Shown: positions 34,591 through 44,515, counted from the first letter of the stretch. The stretch: DNA of 47,909 bases from JARDZI01 sp041639705 (GCA_041639705.1 JBEQBT010000003.1:1-47909), one strand, 5' to 3'. The notes: a model not told the origin generated them from the sequence alone. Made by a program: numbers and translations.

Positions 34591-34693
34591 TTGATTATCG
34601 TGTATTTTTTATGTTTTTATTGTTATTTTAATGTAAAACGCTAACAATTAACAATTCGGAGGTTATTGGATCAAAGGAGATAATTTTTAGCTT

Positions 34694-34743
34694 ACAAAAA
34701 ACAAGGATAAAAAAGTACTTGTTATACTTTATTTATCCCTTGT
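34694..34743 (-). terminator. Intrinsic terminator after the fructose-type PTS IIC gene
   Basis: On the minus strand ACAAGGGATAAA pairs with TTTATCCTTGT, then TTTTTTG. It separates the PTS transcript from the aldolase-led operon. Confidence 0.7.
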
Positions 34744-34799
34744 CCAATAAAATTAATCAATTATAATATTTCACATAACATTTTCACATGTAGTAATTA

Positions 34800-35852
34800 T
34801 TAAAAACTAAGAGCATTCTCTTCTGATTCTTCAGTAGTTACATCAACATTGCGCTTTAATAGAACAAGCATTAATGCAGTAACAAGACTTGATAATGCGA
34901 ATACGCCCATCCAAACAAGAGGTTTATTAGCAAGGAATATTACGAATAATCCACCGTGAGGAGCTTGTAATGTTAATCCTGCAGCATAAGATAAAGCTGC
35001 ACCAAATGCGCTGCCTACCATCAAGGAAGGTATTACTCTACCAGGATCTGCAACAGCATAAGGAATTGCAAATTCAGTTATCATTGCAAAACCACCTATA
35101 ACACATCCTCCAAGACCTTTTCTCTCTAAGTTAGTAAACTTCTTCTTTGCGATTAACATAGCAATTGCAATACCCATCGGAGGAGCCATTGAAGCTACGA
35201 AATTTGCAGCCATTGGTCCCCAGTTATTTGCTGATGAAGCTGCTAAAGCAAAGGCATATGCTGCTTTATTAACAGGACCACCCATGTCAAATGCTAACAT
35301 TGCTCCCTGAATTAATCCAAGAATTAATAAGCTGCCACCATTTAAGCCATTAAGTAAATCGGTCATAGTAGTGTTAAGCCATGTAACTGGAATTCCTATA
35401 ATATAAGTCATGATAACCCCAACCAGGAATGTACCAAATAAAGGTATAATAAGTGTAGGCAGAAGTGATTTAATGCTTACAGGAAGCTTGATTTTCTTAA
35501 GAGCTACTACAATATATCCAGCAATAATACCACCAATCATTGCTCCTAAAAATCCAGAGCCTTGGTTACTTGCAATCATACCCGCAACAAATCCTGGAGC
35601 AATACCTGGTCTGTCAGCAAGTGAATATGAAATGTATCCGGCAAGAGCTGGTATCATAAGTCCGAAAGCTACTTTACCCCATGTGAACATACTAGCTGCA
35701 AATGATTCTGTTTTAAAAACGAAAATACCTCCAAATGCAAAACCAAGTGCGATAAGTATTCCTCCTGGGATAACAAATGGAATCATGTACGAAACGCCTG
35801 TAAGCAATGCCCTTTTGATGTCATTTCCTACTTCCTTAAAAGATTTACTCAT
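34800..35852 (-). CDS. PTS fructose-family EIIC
   Basis: A 350-residue permease with about 8-10 membrane segments, the IIC domain of fructose-family PTS as a separate protein. FVIPGGILIALGFAFGG (about residues 24-40), GFVAGMIASNQGSGFLGA (about 87-104), FDMGGPVNKAAY (about 190-201) and APHGGLFV (about 306-313) are diagnostic. It imports a fructose-like ketose, normally phosphorylated at C1. It is the last of three EII genes. Confidence 0.92.
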   Translation of the reverse strand: MSKSFKEVGNDIKRALLTGVSYMIPFVIPGGILIALGFAFGGIFVFKTESFAASMFTWGKVAFGLMIPALAGYISYSLADRPGIAPGFVAGMIASNQGSGFLGAMIGGIIAGYIVVALKKIKLPVSIKSLLPTLIIPLFGTFLVGVIMTYIIGIPVTWLNTTMTDLLNGLNGGSLLILGLIQGAMLAFDMGGPVNKAAYAFALAASSANNWGPMAANFVASMAPPMGIAIAMLIAKKKFTNLERKGLGGCVIGGFAMITEFAIPYAVADPGRVIPSLMVGSAFGAALSYAAGLTLQAPHGGLFVIFLANKPLVWMGVFALSSLVTALMLVLLKRNVDVTTEESEENALSF

Positions 35853-35953
35853 AAAATGACCTCCTTTTATAAAATTATGAATAGTAATTATATATATTTT
35901 AGTAATATATATACATCATTAATAAGAGTGGCGCTTAAGTATTCTAAAAAATA

Positions 35954-36277
35954 TTACTGGTTATTTTCAATGATTTTCATAGCTTTTTCAAAAACAGACT
36001 CTGGATCTTTAATCATTTCATGAGGTGATGACTGAAAAATTTTTTCCTTTACTTTTGAAAATCTCTCTACTGCTGTTATGTTCACATCATTTGCGAATAT
36101 TATTAAATCAGCACTTTGTATATCAGTGCTTGACAATTGATTCTCAATGCCCAAAGCTCCCTGAATTTCCACCTTTACCTGGAATCCCTTTTTCTTTGCT
36201 ATCTTCTTTATTGCTTCTGCAGACATATAGGAATGAGCAATCCCTGTCGCACATGAAGTAACTGCAACTATTTTCAT
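35954..36277 (-). CDS. PTS fructose-family EIIB
   Basis: A 107-residue IIB protein with phospho-Cys C9 in VTSCATGIAHS, the fructose-family signature. It is separate from IIC and IIA, which are often fused in FruA. It lies 25 bp after IIA. Confidence 0.93.
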   Translation of the reverse strand: MKIVAVTSCATGIAHSYMSAEAIKKIAKKKGFQVKVEIQGALGIENQLSSTDIQSADLIIFANDVNITAVERFSKVKEKIFQSSPHEMIKDPESVFEKAMKIIENNQ

Positions 36278-36302
36278 TTTTCTCCCCCTTATCTAATAAC
36301 TT

Positions 36303-36788
36303 CTATTCACTTAACATTGATTCTGCTGTTTTAATAGCAGAAATAAGATCCTCATAATTTTGAGACTTGTATATTTTTTCAACAAATTCATCATATATAA
36401 GTAAACGGGATAAAGTAGATAAAATTCTTATGTAATCATTTGATGAAACACTTTTAGGAATAGCCAGCATAAAAATAATTTTAGCTGTTCCTACTTCCCC
36501 ATTGGATTCATAAAGAACTCCATTTGAACAACGACAAAATGCAATTGTAGGGCTTGTAACTGTCTCACTTTTCCCATGTGGTATTGCTATATAATTTCCC
36601 ATATATGTGGATCCCATATCTTCTCTCTCGTATAAAGACTTTAAAAACTCCTCTTCGGATTTAACCTTACCTGCTTTAAACAAAAGTGAAACCATATGAT
36701 GAAATAAATCATCTTTATCATTAAAACTACCATCATTTAAATCAACTATATTTGGTAATAATACTTCGGATATATGAAAGTCAAACAT
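36303..36788 (-). CDS. PTS fructose-family EIIA
   Basis: A 161-residue IIA protein with phosphorylated H71 in YIAIPHGKSE. The frame could open at GTG 36800, but that codon overlaps the ribosome site AGGAGG; the ATG at 36788 is better placed. First gene of the PTS transcript. Confidence 0.92.
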   Translation of the reverse strand: MFDFHISEVLLPNIVDLNDGSFNDKDDLFHHMVSLLFKAGKVKSEEEFLKSLYEREDMGSTYMGNYIAIPHGKSETVTSPTIAFCRCSNGVLYESNGEVGTAKIIFMLAIPKSVSSNDYIRILSTLSRLLIYDEFVEKIYKSQNYEDLISAIKTAESMLSE

Positions 36789-36969
36789 TAATATGTGCAC
36801 CTCCTATTTCATGTAGTTTCCTCATGTAGTAATTTACACCATGTATTAGTAACTTGCATTTTAGAACATTTCTTACATATTAACCAGCATAACAATATCC
36901 CCTTTCTCAAAATAAAATTTTAAATGTTCCAAATGCATTTAATTGAATTCACCAGATCTCATTAATTCA

Positions 36970-36998
36970 ATTTTATTCTATTCAGCATTAAAAGTCAA
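36970..36998 (-). promoter_or_regulatory. Sigma-A promoter of the fructose-type PTS genes
   Basis: Minus strand: TTGACT (36998-36993), 17 bp, TAAAAT (36975-36970). Directly upstream lies an imperfect palindrome TGAGAAAA ... TTTTCTCTCA (37003-37033) and the ATCATTTTAATTT motif also present in the aldolase promoter. Confidence 0.6.
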
Positions 36999-37172
36999 TA
37001 TATGAGAAAAATATTTTTATCATTTTCTCTCATTTATTATCATTTTAATTTTTTATCTGACATATACTATATATAATTTAGTATGATGTTTTTGCTTAAA
37101 AGAAATAAACCAGGAACCAATCTGGCTTAATCCATTTTACATATATTGTTTAAATTAAACCTTAAACTAAAT

Positions 37173-37209
37173 AAAAATTTCTTATGTAACTAAAACATAA
37201 GAAATTTTT
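37173..37209 (-). terminator. Terminator of the deoR-type gene
   Basis: Perfect 14-bp inverted repeat AAAAATTTCTTATG/CATAAGAAATTTTT with a 9-nt loop, about 40 bp after the stop. T-rich on the minus strand. Confidence 0.7.
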
Positions 37210-37251
37210 GGATAAAATTCATCAATATATGATGACAAACACGAAGTTGTA

Positions 37252-38073
37252 TCATTCTATTACCGGTGCAACCATAACATTAATTCCAGCGGCACGAATT
37301 GATTCTATAACTTCTGGTGAGACACCATCATCAGTTATTATGTAATCTACTCTTTTTAATGGTGCTACTGGCATAACACAAACACGTCCTATTTTAGTAT
37401 GATCTGCAACAATTATTAATTGGGAACATGACTCAATCATTTTTTTCTTTATTGATGCAACTGCAGGAACCATTGAATTAGCTACCGTGAGACCTTGCTG
37501 CAAAGATATGCCATCAATTCCTAAAATGAGCTTGTGAGGCATAAATCTGCTAACAAAATCATTTGTTAGGTCTCCAATTAACACACAATTTTCCTTATAG
37601 ACTATTCCTCCTGCCAAGTATACAGCTGAATCTTTTATAGAAATTAAATCATTCAACATATAAAAGGAATTTGTAATAATTGTTAATCCGCTTTTATCAC
37701 CTAAATTCTTTGCTACACATTGTGTGGTGCTCCCGCCATCAATCATAATAGTATCACCATTATTTATTAAAGAAGCAGTCAGTTTACCTATTGCATACTT
37801 CTCAGCCTGATTTTTTTCAATCCTCAAGTTTATATCCAATATATTTCTGACCATTTCCTTTCCATCTTCAGCATTTAAATCATTAAGTAAAATTGCACCG
37901 CCATGGGTACGTTTGATTAATCTACGAGATTCTAATTCTGCCAAGTCCATGCGAACTGTAGACCTGCTCATACCAAACTCATCTGCTAATTCATTAACAA
38001 GTACCTTTTTCTTTTCTAAAATTTTTTTATAAATCAATTCAAGTCGTTCTTCAGGAAATATTTTTTTATCCAT
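37252..38073 (-). CDS. DeoR-family regulator of the ketose locus
   Basis: A 273-residue DeoR regulator: winged helix with VNELADEFGMSRSTVRMDLA (residues 26-45) and an effector domain with MIDGGSTTQCVAKNL (about 115-129). It is transcribed separately from the PTS genes. It probably represses both the PTS and the aldolase-led operons through a shared motif near their promoters, with a sugar phosphate as inducer. Complete gene. Confidence 0.87.
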   Translation of the reverse strand: MDKKIFPEERLELIYKKILEKKKVLVNELADEFGMSRSTVRMDLAELESRRLIKRTHGGAILLNDLNAEDGKEMVRNILDINLRIEKNQAEKYAIGKLTASLINNGDTIMIDGGSTTQCVAKNLGDKSGLTIITNSFYMLNDLISIKDSAVYLAGGIVYKENCVLIGDLTNDFVSRFMPHKLILGIDGISLQQGLTVANSMVPAVASIKKKMIESCSQLIIVADHTKIGRVCVMPVAPLKRVDYIITDDGVSPEVIESIRAAGINVMVAPVIE

Positions 38074-38488
38074 ATTCTCCCTCCTTTTATATTGTTTTTG
38101 TACACCTTTGTAATAAAAGACAACATATAATTATCTTAACTAAGTTATTATCGACTTCTGAGGTAAAGAAGTAACTAATAAAATTAAATGACTATGAATA
38201 CCACCAAAAGCCAGGTGATTAAATAGAAGAACCTCCTCTTGCTGTGCACTTTTTCTCATATGAATTTCATATTTCTTTGTAATATATCCTGCTAATATTA
38301 TATTTTACTATAAAATTTAAGCGATTTCTATTGAATTTGTATTATTTCAATAATAAAATATTATTAAAATAGCATTTAACGTTAATTAAGATTGTTAAAT
38401 GCTTGCATTCAACAATCTTTTAATTGATTTCTTTGTCTTTAAAACCATAAATTATTTATTGAGGAAGATATGGAAAAAATAGATCCTC
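38074..38488. other. Intergenic region, no gene seen
   Basis: About 415 bp, AT-rich. A CATTTAACGTT/AATGCTTGCATT-like stretch near 38370-38420 has some pairing (GATTGTTAAATG with CAACAATC). Nothing else is supported. Confidence 0.45.
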
Positions 38489-38690
38489 CTACCTCCCCTT
38501 CTTTTTCTGCAGAACCCTCATAACATCCTCATCTATTGTTCCTCTAGCTATAATGTGATTCACAATCACATGCTCCTCTTGTCCCTGCCTATGAAGTCTT
38601 GCATTAGCCTGTTGATATAACTCTAATCTCCAGGTTAAACCAAACCATACTATCACATTTCCTCCAAATTGAAGATTAGAATTACCTTGA
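38489..38690 (-). pseudogene. C-terminal remnant of a phage-type SNF2/DEAD-like helicase
   Basis: The minus-strand frame ends at TAG 38491-38489 and reads LQFGGNVIVWFGLTWRLE, then QANARLHRQGQ, then IIARGTIDEDVMRVLQKK. This is motif VI and the C-terminus of the SNF2-like helicases in Firmicute prophages, about 65 residues out of roughly 450. The rest is absent; upstream the sequence runs into F2/F1 repeat fragments. No other phage gene is present, so it is a relic. Confidence 0.75.
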
Positions 38691-38710
38691 CTATACCCTA
38701 AGTTACCCTA

Positions 38711-38762
38711 TGTGACAGCCACATCACAAGTTTTATATCCTACATCTGATGAGGCTAGCGCC
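38711..38762. repeat. Fused F2 and F1 fragments
   Basis: TGTGACAGCCACATCACAAG (38711-38730) resembles an F2 end. ATCTGATGAGGCTAGCGCC (38744-38762) is a right arm of F1 with two changes. It lies 7 bp from the 3' end of the phosphodiesterase gene. Confidence 0.65.
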
Positions 38763-38768
38763 TATACT

Positions 38769-39317
38769 CTATATAAAAAATTCCTCTATGGTTTCTCCAT
38801 TTTCAATGTTTAAAAACCTGACTGCTCCATCTTCAAATACTGCAGCAGAGGGAATTCCATCTCCCTTGGGAACTCCAATACTTCCAGGATTAATAAACAC
38901 AGTTCTGCCATAGATCTCATATTTTCTTATATGTGTATGTCCTGTTATCATAATATCAACTCTGTAAGCTTCTGCAATTTGGTTCAGTTTAGCCTGATCC
39001 AAATCATGTCCATGCATTACCATAAACCTTGTTCCATCTGCCTCATACACAATTGCAGGGGTATATACAGGCAGCTTTAATACCATCAAATCCACCTCAG
39101 CATCACAGTTACCTTTTGCTATAAGCATCGGTACTTCATTTTTAGAAATTTCCTCTGCCAGTCCTTGCGGATCATAACCATGTAGTATTGGGTTTCTTGG
39201 TCCATGGTAAAGTATGTCCCCGGCACAAAGTATCATATGACAATCACCAATAGTCCTTAATGCCTTCCTAAATTGTCCAGGATAACCATGTAAATCACTT
39301 ATTATACCTATCCTCAT
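38769..39317 (-). CDS. yfcE: YfcE/MJ0936-type metallophosphodiesterase
   Basis: A 182-residue calcineurin-like phosphoesterase. Di-metal motifs: GIISDLHG (residues 3-10), CAGDILYHG (about 31-39), AKGNCDAEVD (about 67-76), MHGHDL (about 100-105) and TGHTH (about 125-129). YfcE homologues cleave phosphodiesters, including synthetic substrates; the natural substrate is not settled. Complete and apparently monocistronic. Confidence 0.9.
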   Translation of the reverse strand: MRIGIISDLHGYPGQFRKALRTIGDCHMILCAGDILYHGPRNPILHGYDPQGLAEEISKNEVPMLIAKGNCDAEVDLMVLKLPVYTPAIVYEADGTRFMVMHGHDLDQAKLNQIAEAYRVDIMITGHTHIRKYEIYGRTVFINPGSIGVPKGDGIPSAAVFEDGAVRFLNIENGETIEEFFI

Positions 39318-39568
39318 TTTCTCATCTCCATTCTTAAGCCAGGCAGCTCTTATATAGATTTGTTTTAAAGAATCATATGTATCAACTAATCTAGTATTAT
39401 TATAGCAGAAATATCACCTGAGGAGTTGTCTGCTGTGGTCATCAGGGTCTACATCTTGATATAATTTTCCACTGGGATGTGACAGATGTCCTTTTTTTGA
39501 GACCTAATCCGGGACCCACATTAATCCCCTGTTGAAAACAGACATAGACCCCACACTTAGCGAGGTTT

Positions 39569-42247
39569 TTATAGATGCTGTTTCTTTATCTGATGAGGCT
39601 GGCACTTTGCCATCTCCTCCATCTGCTGCTTTGATTCGGTGGACAATGCATCCCCTAGAAAATTACGTCTCGGCTCCTGCATTTCCTGATGTTCCCCCTT
39701 GACCCTGTCATTTGCCGCCTCAACCTCAGCCTTTAGCTCTCTGGCAGACATAATCAGGCAGCCTGCACCTCTGACAATGATTTGCTGCAGGCCGTCTGAG
39801 GTTGCAACAGTAATATTGTATTTTTTACTATGGTTGTGGGCGAATTTCTCAATATACTGGTCTGCTGTTTGTGCTTCTTTGGTAAATACCATATGGATAT
39901 TGTGATAGTACGTGATCTCCTCCCCGTGTCCCTGAACAAGGTATGCATCAAAAACAACAATGATTTCACATTTTCGAATCCCTTGATAATTGCTCAAGAC
40001 ATCAAGCAGTTTAATTCTAGCACTTTCCATATCATCCTCTGCAAGCATTTTTAACTCCGACCATGCATGAATAATATTATAGCCATCTACTAGAAGGTAC
40101 TCCTCCTTAGATTTCTGAACGTGAACTCCATAGTCTGTATTTTCCGGTTTGAAATAGCTTTCCCTGGCTGATTTACTTCTTTTCCAAACCGATTTTTTAC
40201 CCTGGTTTGCATAGAAGGTTTTGTTGAAAATTTGGTCAATCTCTTCTGTACTAATCCATTTCTCTTCTTTATATGAAGCTCTATTTTGGAAGGCTTCATC
40301 TGATAAATTCTCCTTTTGCAGGAGATAGCCCTCTAAGTGCATATGATTCTTGACTTCATTCCAACTGACAATAAAGCCTGCACCATGGGTGCAAAATACT
40401 GATCCTGTTGGATTTGCCACGTCCTTTTCCGGATCGTAGCCTGTACGCTCTATGATTTCATCGGCATTATGGCAGGGTTCATATCCCTTTAGACTGCAAA
40501 ACAGCCTACCTTTACCTCTGGTATAGGCAATTACCTCCTTTTGATAATTCCTCATGCTGCTGACAGGAGCGCTGCCCACCAGAACAACCGTTTCGCCATA
40601 TGAATGTGATATTTGGCAGGTTCCCTTCATTTTATCTATATCAGTCATGGCTCTTCCTACCATTTTCTCAGGTAATTCCAGCTGGTAGGAATAATAGGGC
40701 TCCAGCAATAGGGATCCTGCCTCCATCAGGCCCTGACGCACTGCCCGGCAGGTAGCCTCCCTGAAGTCCCCGCCCTGTGTGTGCTTGTTGTGTGCTTTTC
40801 CTAGGACCAGGGTGATTCTCATATCCGTAATATCTGCCCCTGCTAGAACTCCCTTATGGGCTTTTTCCTCCAGATGGTGCAAAACAAGGTTCTGCCAGCT
40901 TTTCCCTAGAACATCCTCGCTGCATTTGGTTTCAAACACAAGGCCCCTTCCCCTCTCCCCGGGCGTAAGTAGAAGATGTACCTCCGCATAATGCCTCAAG
41001 GGTTCAAAATGCCCTACTCCAAGGGCCACATCAGAAATTGTCTCTTTGTATACGATTCCTCCTTCATCGAAGGATACCCAAACTCCAAAACGCTCTTGTA
41101 TCATGCTCTGCAGTATTTCTAGCTGTACTTCTCCCATTATCCTGACTTGGATCTCCTGGAGCTGCTCATCCCAAACAATATGAAGCTCAGGCTCCTCTTC
41201 TTCAATTTGCCTAAGCTTTGGAAGCATAGCCCTTGGATCACACCCTTCGGTCAGTATCATCCGGTAGGACAATACAGGTTCAAGCACCGGGTCCTCTGAA
41301 ATCCCCTCTATTCCCAAGCCTTCTCAGGGCCTGGCCTTACTAAGTCCTGTTACTGCGCATACAGACCCTGCCCCAAGCTCATTTACTGCTTCAAACTTCT
41401 GTCCTGAATAGATACGGATCTGATTCACCTTCTCTTCCCAGTTTAGACTTCCAAGAAGGTCCCTTACCTTCAGTTTTCCACCAGTAAGCTTCATATGTGT
41501 AAGGCGGTTTCCCTGCTCATCCCTTGTTACCTTGAATATCTTAGCCCCGAATTCATCAGGATAGGAAGGTATTTTTGCATACTCTGCAATGCCCTGCATC
41601 AATTGCTCTACGCCTTCCAATTTTAAAGCGGATCCGAAAAAGCATGGAAATACCCTTCTCTCACTGATAGATTTTTTAATCTGAAGGGTTTCTATGTGGC
41701 CTGTTTTCAAAAAGGCTTCCATCATGCTCTCATCACACATGGCCAGCTGGTCATAGAAGCCTTCCGTTTTGATGGAGTCAAATTCAATGCATCCATCATT
41801 CAGCTGCTTTTTCAATTCTTCTAAAAGTTTATCCCTATTAGTCCCAGGCTGGTCCATTTTGTTCACAAAAATGAAAGCAGGAATCCCATACAGTTCCTGG
41901 AGCCGCCATAGGGTCTTAGTATGTCCCTGTATTCCATCCGCCCCGCTTATGACAAGGATTGCATAATCAAGTACCTGCAGAGTCCTTTCCATTTCAGCCG
42001 AAAAATCCACATGCCCCGGAGTATCAAGTAAGATAATCTGAATTCCACCGGTTTCAAATATTGCCTGTTTGGAGAAAATAGTGATACCTCTAGCCCGCTC
42101 CAGTTCATAGGTATCCAGGTAAGCATCCTTATTGTCCACCCTGCCCAGTTTTCCAATTTTACCGCTCAGATAAAGCATGCTCTCTGATAAAGTTGTCTTG
42201 CCTGCGTCTACATGCGCTAATATTCCTACAACTAGTTTTTTCATCAT
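39569..42247 (-). pseudogene. TetM-like ribosome-protection GTPase fused to a NYN (YacP-like) domain, interrupted by one in-frame UGA
   Basis: Two frames (42247-41324, 307 aa; 41317-39569, 582 aa) are one reading frame split by UGA at 41326-41324. The upstream part has G1 AHVDAGKTT, G3 DTPGHVDF and G4 NKMD of EF-G/TetM-type GTPases. The downstream part has domains III-V and, after about residue 690 of the joined protein, a YacP-like NYN nuclease domain (LLVDGYNIIHAW). Joined length is about 892 residues. The stop falls in KARP-stop-EGLG, where relatives usually have RPGEGLG, so GGA to UGA is the simplest explanation. The C-terminal residues (AKCQPHQIK) are encoded by a half F1 repeat. Members are annotated as tetracycline-resistance-like factors; this copy is probably inactive. 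Confidence 0.85.
39588..39606. repeat. F1 palindrome half copy (right arm) inside the GTPase/NYN reading frame
   Basis: ATCTGATGAGGCTGGCACT matches the F1 right arm. It supplies the final codons of the GTPase/NYN gene. Confidence 0.85.
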
Positions 42248-42435
42248 TTATTCAATCCTTTGTTTTTCTTATATAGGTGCCAGACAGGGTCGAAAGAAGT
42301 TTTCACATAGTTACCCAGGTGACGTGAATGCCACCTATTCTCAGTAGAAAGTGAATCCACTGCCCTCTTAATAACTTTTCTGCTTTTTTAAAGTACTTAT
42401 CATTTGAATGTCCATATGGTAATCTACCCATAATA

Positions 42436-42720
42436 TCAAAAATCTTGTTGTTTGTAAATTCCCGTACCATACTGCTCAAGGACAAGTCCATGAGTTGCCA
42501 GAAGCATGTTTTGTATAGAGGCAGAGCAATCCTCAACGAAAAAACCTGCGGAATTCTGCTTTTCCGTATCTTCACATACAATTATTCCGTACCCTGCACT
42601 TGACAGCATTTTCCCATAGGGGTGGAAGCTGGCTATGGCTTCAAGGGCGGATTTTTCTCTAACAACAACAAAATGCTGTGGTCTGTAGTTATGTGCTGAT
42701 GGTGCAGAAAAACCTGCTTT
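42436..42720 (-). pseudogene. Nitroreductase-family remnant
   Basis: The minus strand reads KAGFSAPSAHNYRPQHFVVV ... HPYGKML ... VEDCSASIQNMLLATHGL, the FMN-binding and dimer core of a nitroreductase. The first ~30 residues are missing (the sequence begins right at the stop of the KAP gene) and the frame is lost after LEQYGTG; an alternative frame gives AVWYGNLQ, the expected continuation. Further minus-strand frame down to 42303 has no clear match. Non-functional. Confidence 0.75.
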
Positions 42721-42725
42721 TTAAT

Positions 42726-44423
42726 TTAGTTATTATAGACAGTATTATTTCCATCTGTCCATCTAATACTGCCCTTTGATAATCCGCAGATCGTACTGAT
42801 TTTATTCATATATATACATTTATCAGTGAAGCCGATAGATGTTCCGAGATACAGAATTTCCTCTCCAACCTTTATGCTGACTTTAGTGCGAAATACGCTA
42901 TTCTCCTTAGTTTCATCATCAGTTATCATAAGTATTTTCTCTTTACACAAAGACATAAGGTCCTTGTGATTTGATAATATTATTTGAAAGGTCTGTACAA
43001 TTGCATCTGAAGCATCCTTAACCTTGCATTCTATTCCTTCCACCACAATTTGCTTTACAATTACAGCTGCCTTTCGTTCATTCTTTCCAATATTTTTCAT
43101 GCTTGTGGATACACTTGTAATAGATGACATTTTCATCACATGATTAAAGCGGTTTATGATTTCTTTGCTATCTATTTTATTGTTATCCTCGCTGCATATT
43201 TTTTTCAAAACGACACCTAATTTATCTATTACCTTCCCTATCTTGTCTACTTTTCTATCAGTTAAATCCTTGTAATCCTCTACATAATCCTTGAATACTC
43301 TTCTTAAATCCTCTGATGTTTGTTTTGCTTCAAGAGCACCATCAAATAGCATTTGCTCTTCGTCCTCATACCACCCACATGAGGTAAGTAAATATGTATA
43401 TAATTCCGGCCCACTCATTTGCAAGCACAAAGAGCAAAATAAAATTGCGGTTTCCAATTCTCCGATTTTAATTTCTTCATCCTTTTTAAATTCTTGTACG
43501 CTCTGAATAAGCAAAAAGGAATTTACAAGCCTTTTAAAAGTACGTGGATTAGGTCCTACTGTTTCCTTAACAAATTCTGAAAGGTGCTTTACATATTTAT
43601 CAGAAATAATGTTATTTAGATGTTTTTTCATTAATATATCCAGACTATAGGACTCGACCGGCATATGGAATGGCAATTGTATGATTTTATCAAAAAAGCT
43701 CTTACATTTTTCCAGTGATGTATCATTTCCAAATTTTTTACGAACACCCTGGACCACTACATCATAATCGATGGCTAAAATGAATACGCATTGCTTTACA
43801 TCCAGAAATAACTTCATGGCCTCAAGCAATTCAACAGCAACATCCGGATTCAATCGGTCCAAATCATCTATAAAAATAACCAGGCGGCTTTTCTCATTAT
43901 CTAAATAATCCTTTACTGTCATCTGAAATTCATCACGAATTTTCGAGATACTTTGTGCTTTATCTATCTGATTACTTATAAAAATTGCTTTCGCAGACTC
44001 CTCATCAATATTTTCTGCAAAAGGGATTATATTCTTGCCGGTTTTCCAGGCAAATTTTAAAAGCTTCATGGCAGTATCCTTCAGCTTCTCCACTCCATTT
44101 CCGCTATTCATCTTATCTATTAAACAAGTAAGAAAAGAGAAATATAAGTCTTCATCCATATTGAATTGAGCATATTGCCATGTGTTAAAGTATATAGTTT
44201 TTATATTACCCTGCTGCAGCAGCTCCTGATTCAGACAATTGATCATTGATGTTTTTCCTGTCCCCCAATCTCCCTGAATTGCTATAGACATTGGAGTAGG
44301 ACAGGTTGTAACAAACTTTTTCAGTCCCTGAATATATTTACTTATATTTAGTAGATCCTCCACATTGGGTTCTTTCTCATTTACTCCACTCATTAAAGGT
44401 AAATCAGTAACTCCGAAACTCAT
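42726..44423 (-). CDS. KAP-family P-loop NTPase
   Basis: A 565-residue KAP NTPase. Walker A is GDWGTGKTS (residues 51-59), Walker B LVIFIDDLDRL (181-191); FNTWQY and the long insert between Walker A and B are typical. No strong transmembrane pair is obvious in the insert, unlike many KAP proteins. The last 80 residues (GEEILYLGTSIGF ... LSKGSIRWTDGNN) form a separate small domain that may bind a ligand or DNA. The frame could open at 44507, but the ATG at 44423 has GGGGGAAATTT before it. It is intact among decayed neighbours. KAP proteins occur in mobile and some anti-phage loci; the role here is unproven. Confidence 0.85.
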   Translation of the reverse strand: MSFGVTDLPLMSGVNEKEPNVEDLLNISKYIQGLKKFVTTCPTPMSIAIQGDWGTGKTSMINCLNQELLQQGNIKTIYFNTWQYAQFNMDEDLYFSFLTCLIDKMNSGNGVEKLKDTAMKLLKFAWKTGKNIIPFAENIDEESAKAIFISNQIDKAQSISKIRDEFQMTVKDYLDNEKSRLVIFIDDLDRLNPDVAVELLEAMKLFLDVKQCVFILAIDYDVVVQGVRKKFGNDTSLEKCKSFFDKIIQLPFHMPVESYSLDILMKKHLNNIISDKYVKHLSEFVKETVGPNPRTFKRLVNSFLLIQSVQEFKKDEEIKIGELETAILFCSLCLQMSGPELYTYLLTSCGWYEDEEQMLFDGALEAKQTSEDLRRVFKDYVEDYKDLTDRKVDKIGKVIDKLGVVLKKICSEDNNKIDSKEIINRFNHVMKMSSITSVSTSMKNIGKNERKAAVIVKQIVVEGIECKVKDASDAIVQTFQIILSNHKDLMSLCKEKILMITDDETKENSVFRTKVSIKVGEEILYLGTSIGFTDKCIYMNKISTICGLSKGSIRWTDGNNTVYNN

Positions 44424-44515
44424 AAATTTCCCCCTATCTTGAATTGGAATGGTAGTTAAAAACATTATATCACTTAAATATATTCTCATGCAGGTTATAT
44501 TCGACAAAAACCTCC

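Noticed and set aside
41324..41326. UGA read as glycine (alternative genetic code)
   Set aside because: The stop stands where Gly is expected, but UGA ends many intact genes here (for example hepT of pair 1 at 1491-1493 and sgcE at 22414-22416), so a code change is not credible.
41300..41330. Selenocysteine insertion at the in-frame UGA
   Set aside because: The expected residue is Gly in a structural loop, not Cys, and I see no convincing bacterial SECIS-type hairpin directly after it.
42274..42284. AGGTGCCAGAC as another F1 copy
   Set aside because: Only eight bases of the F1 end match, and the stem is absent.
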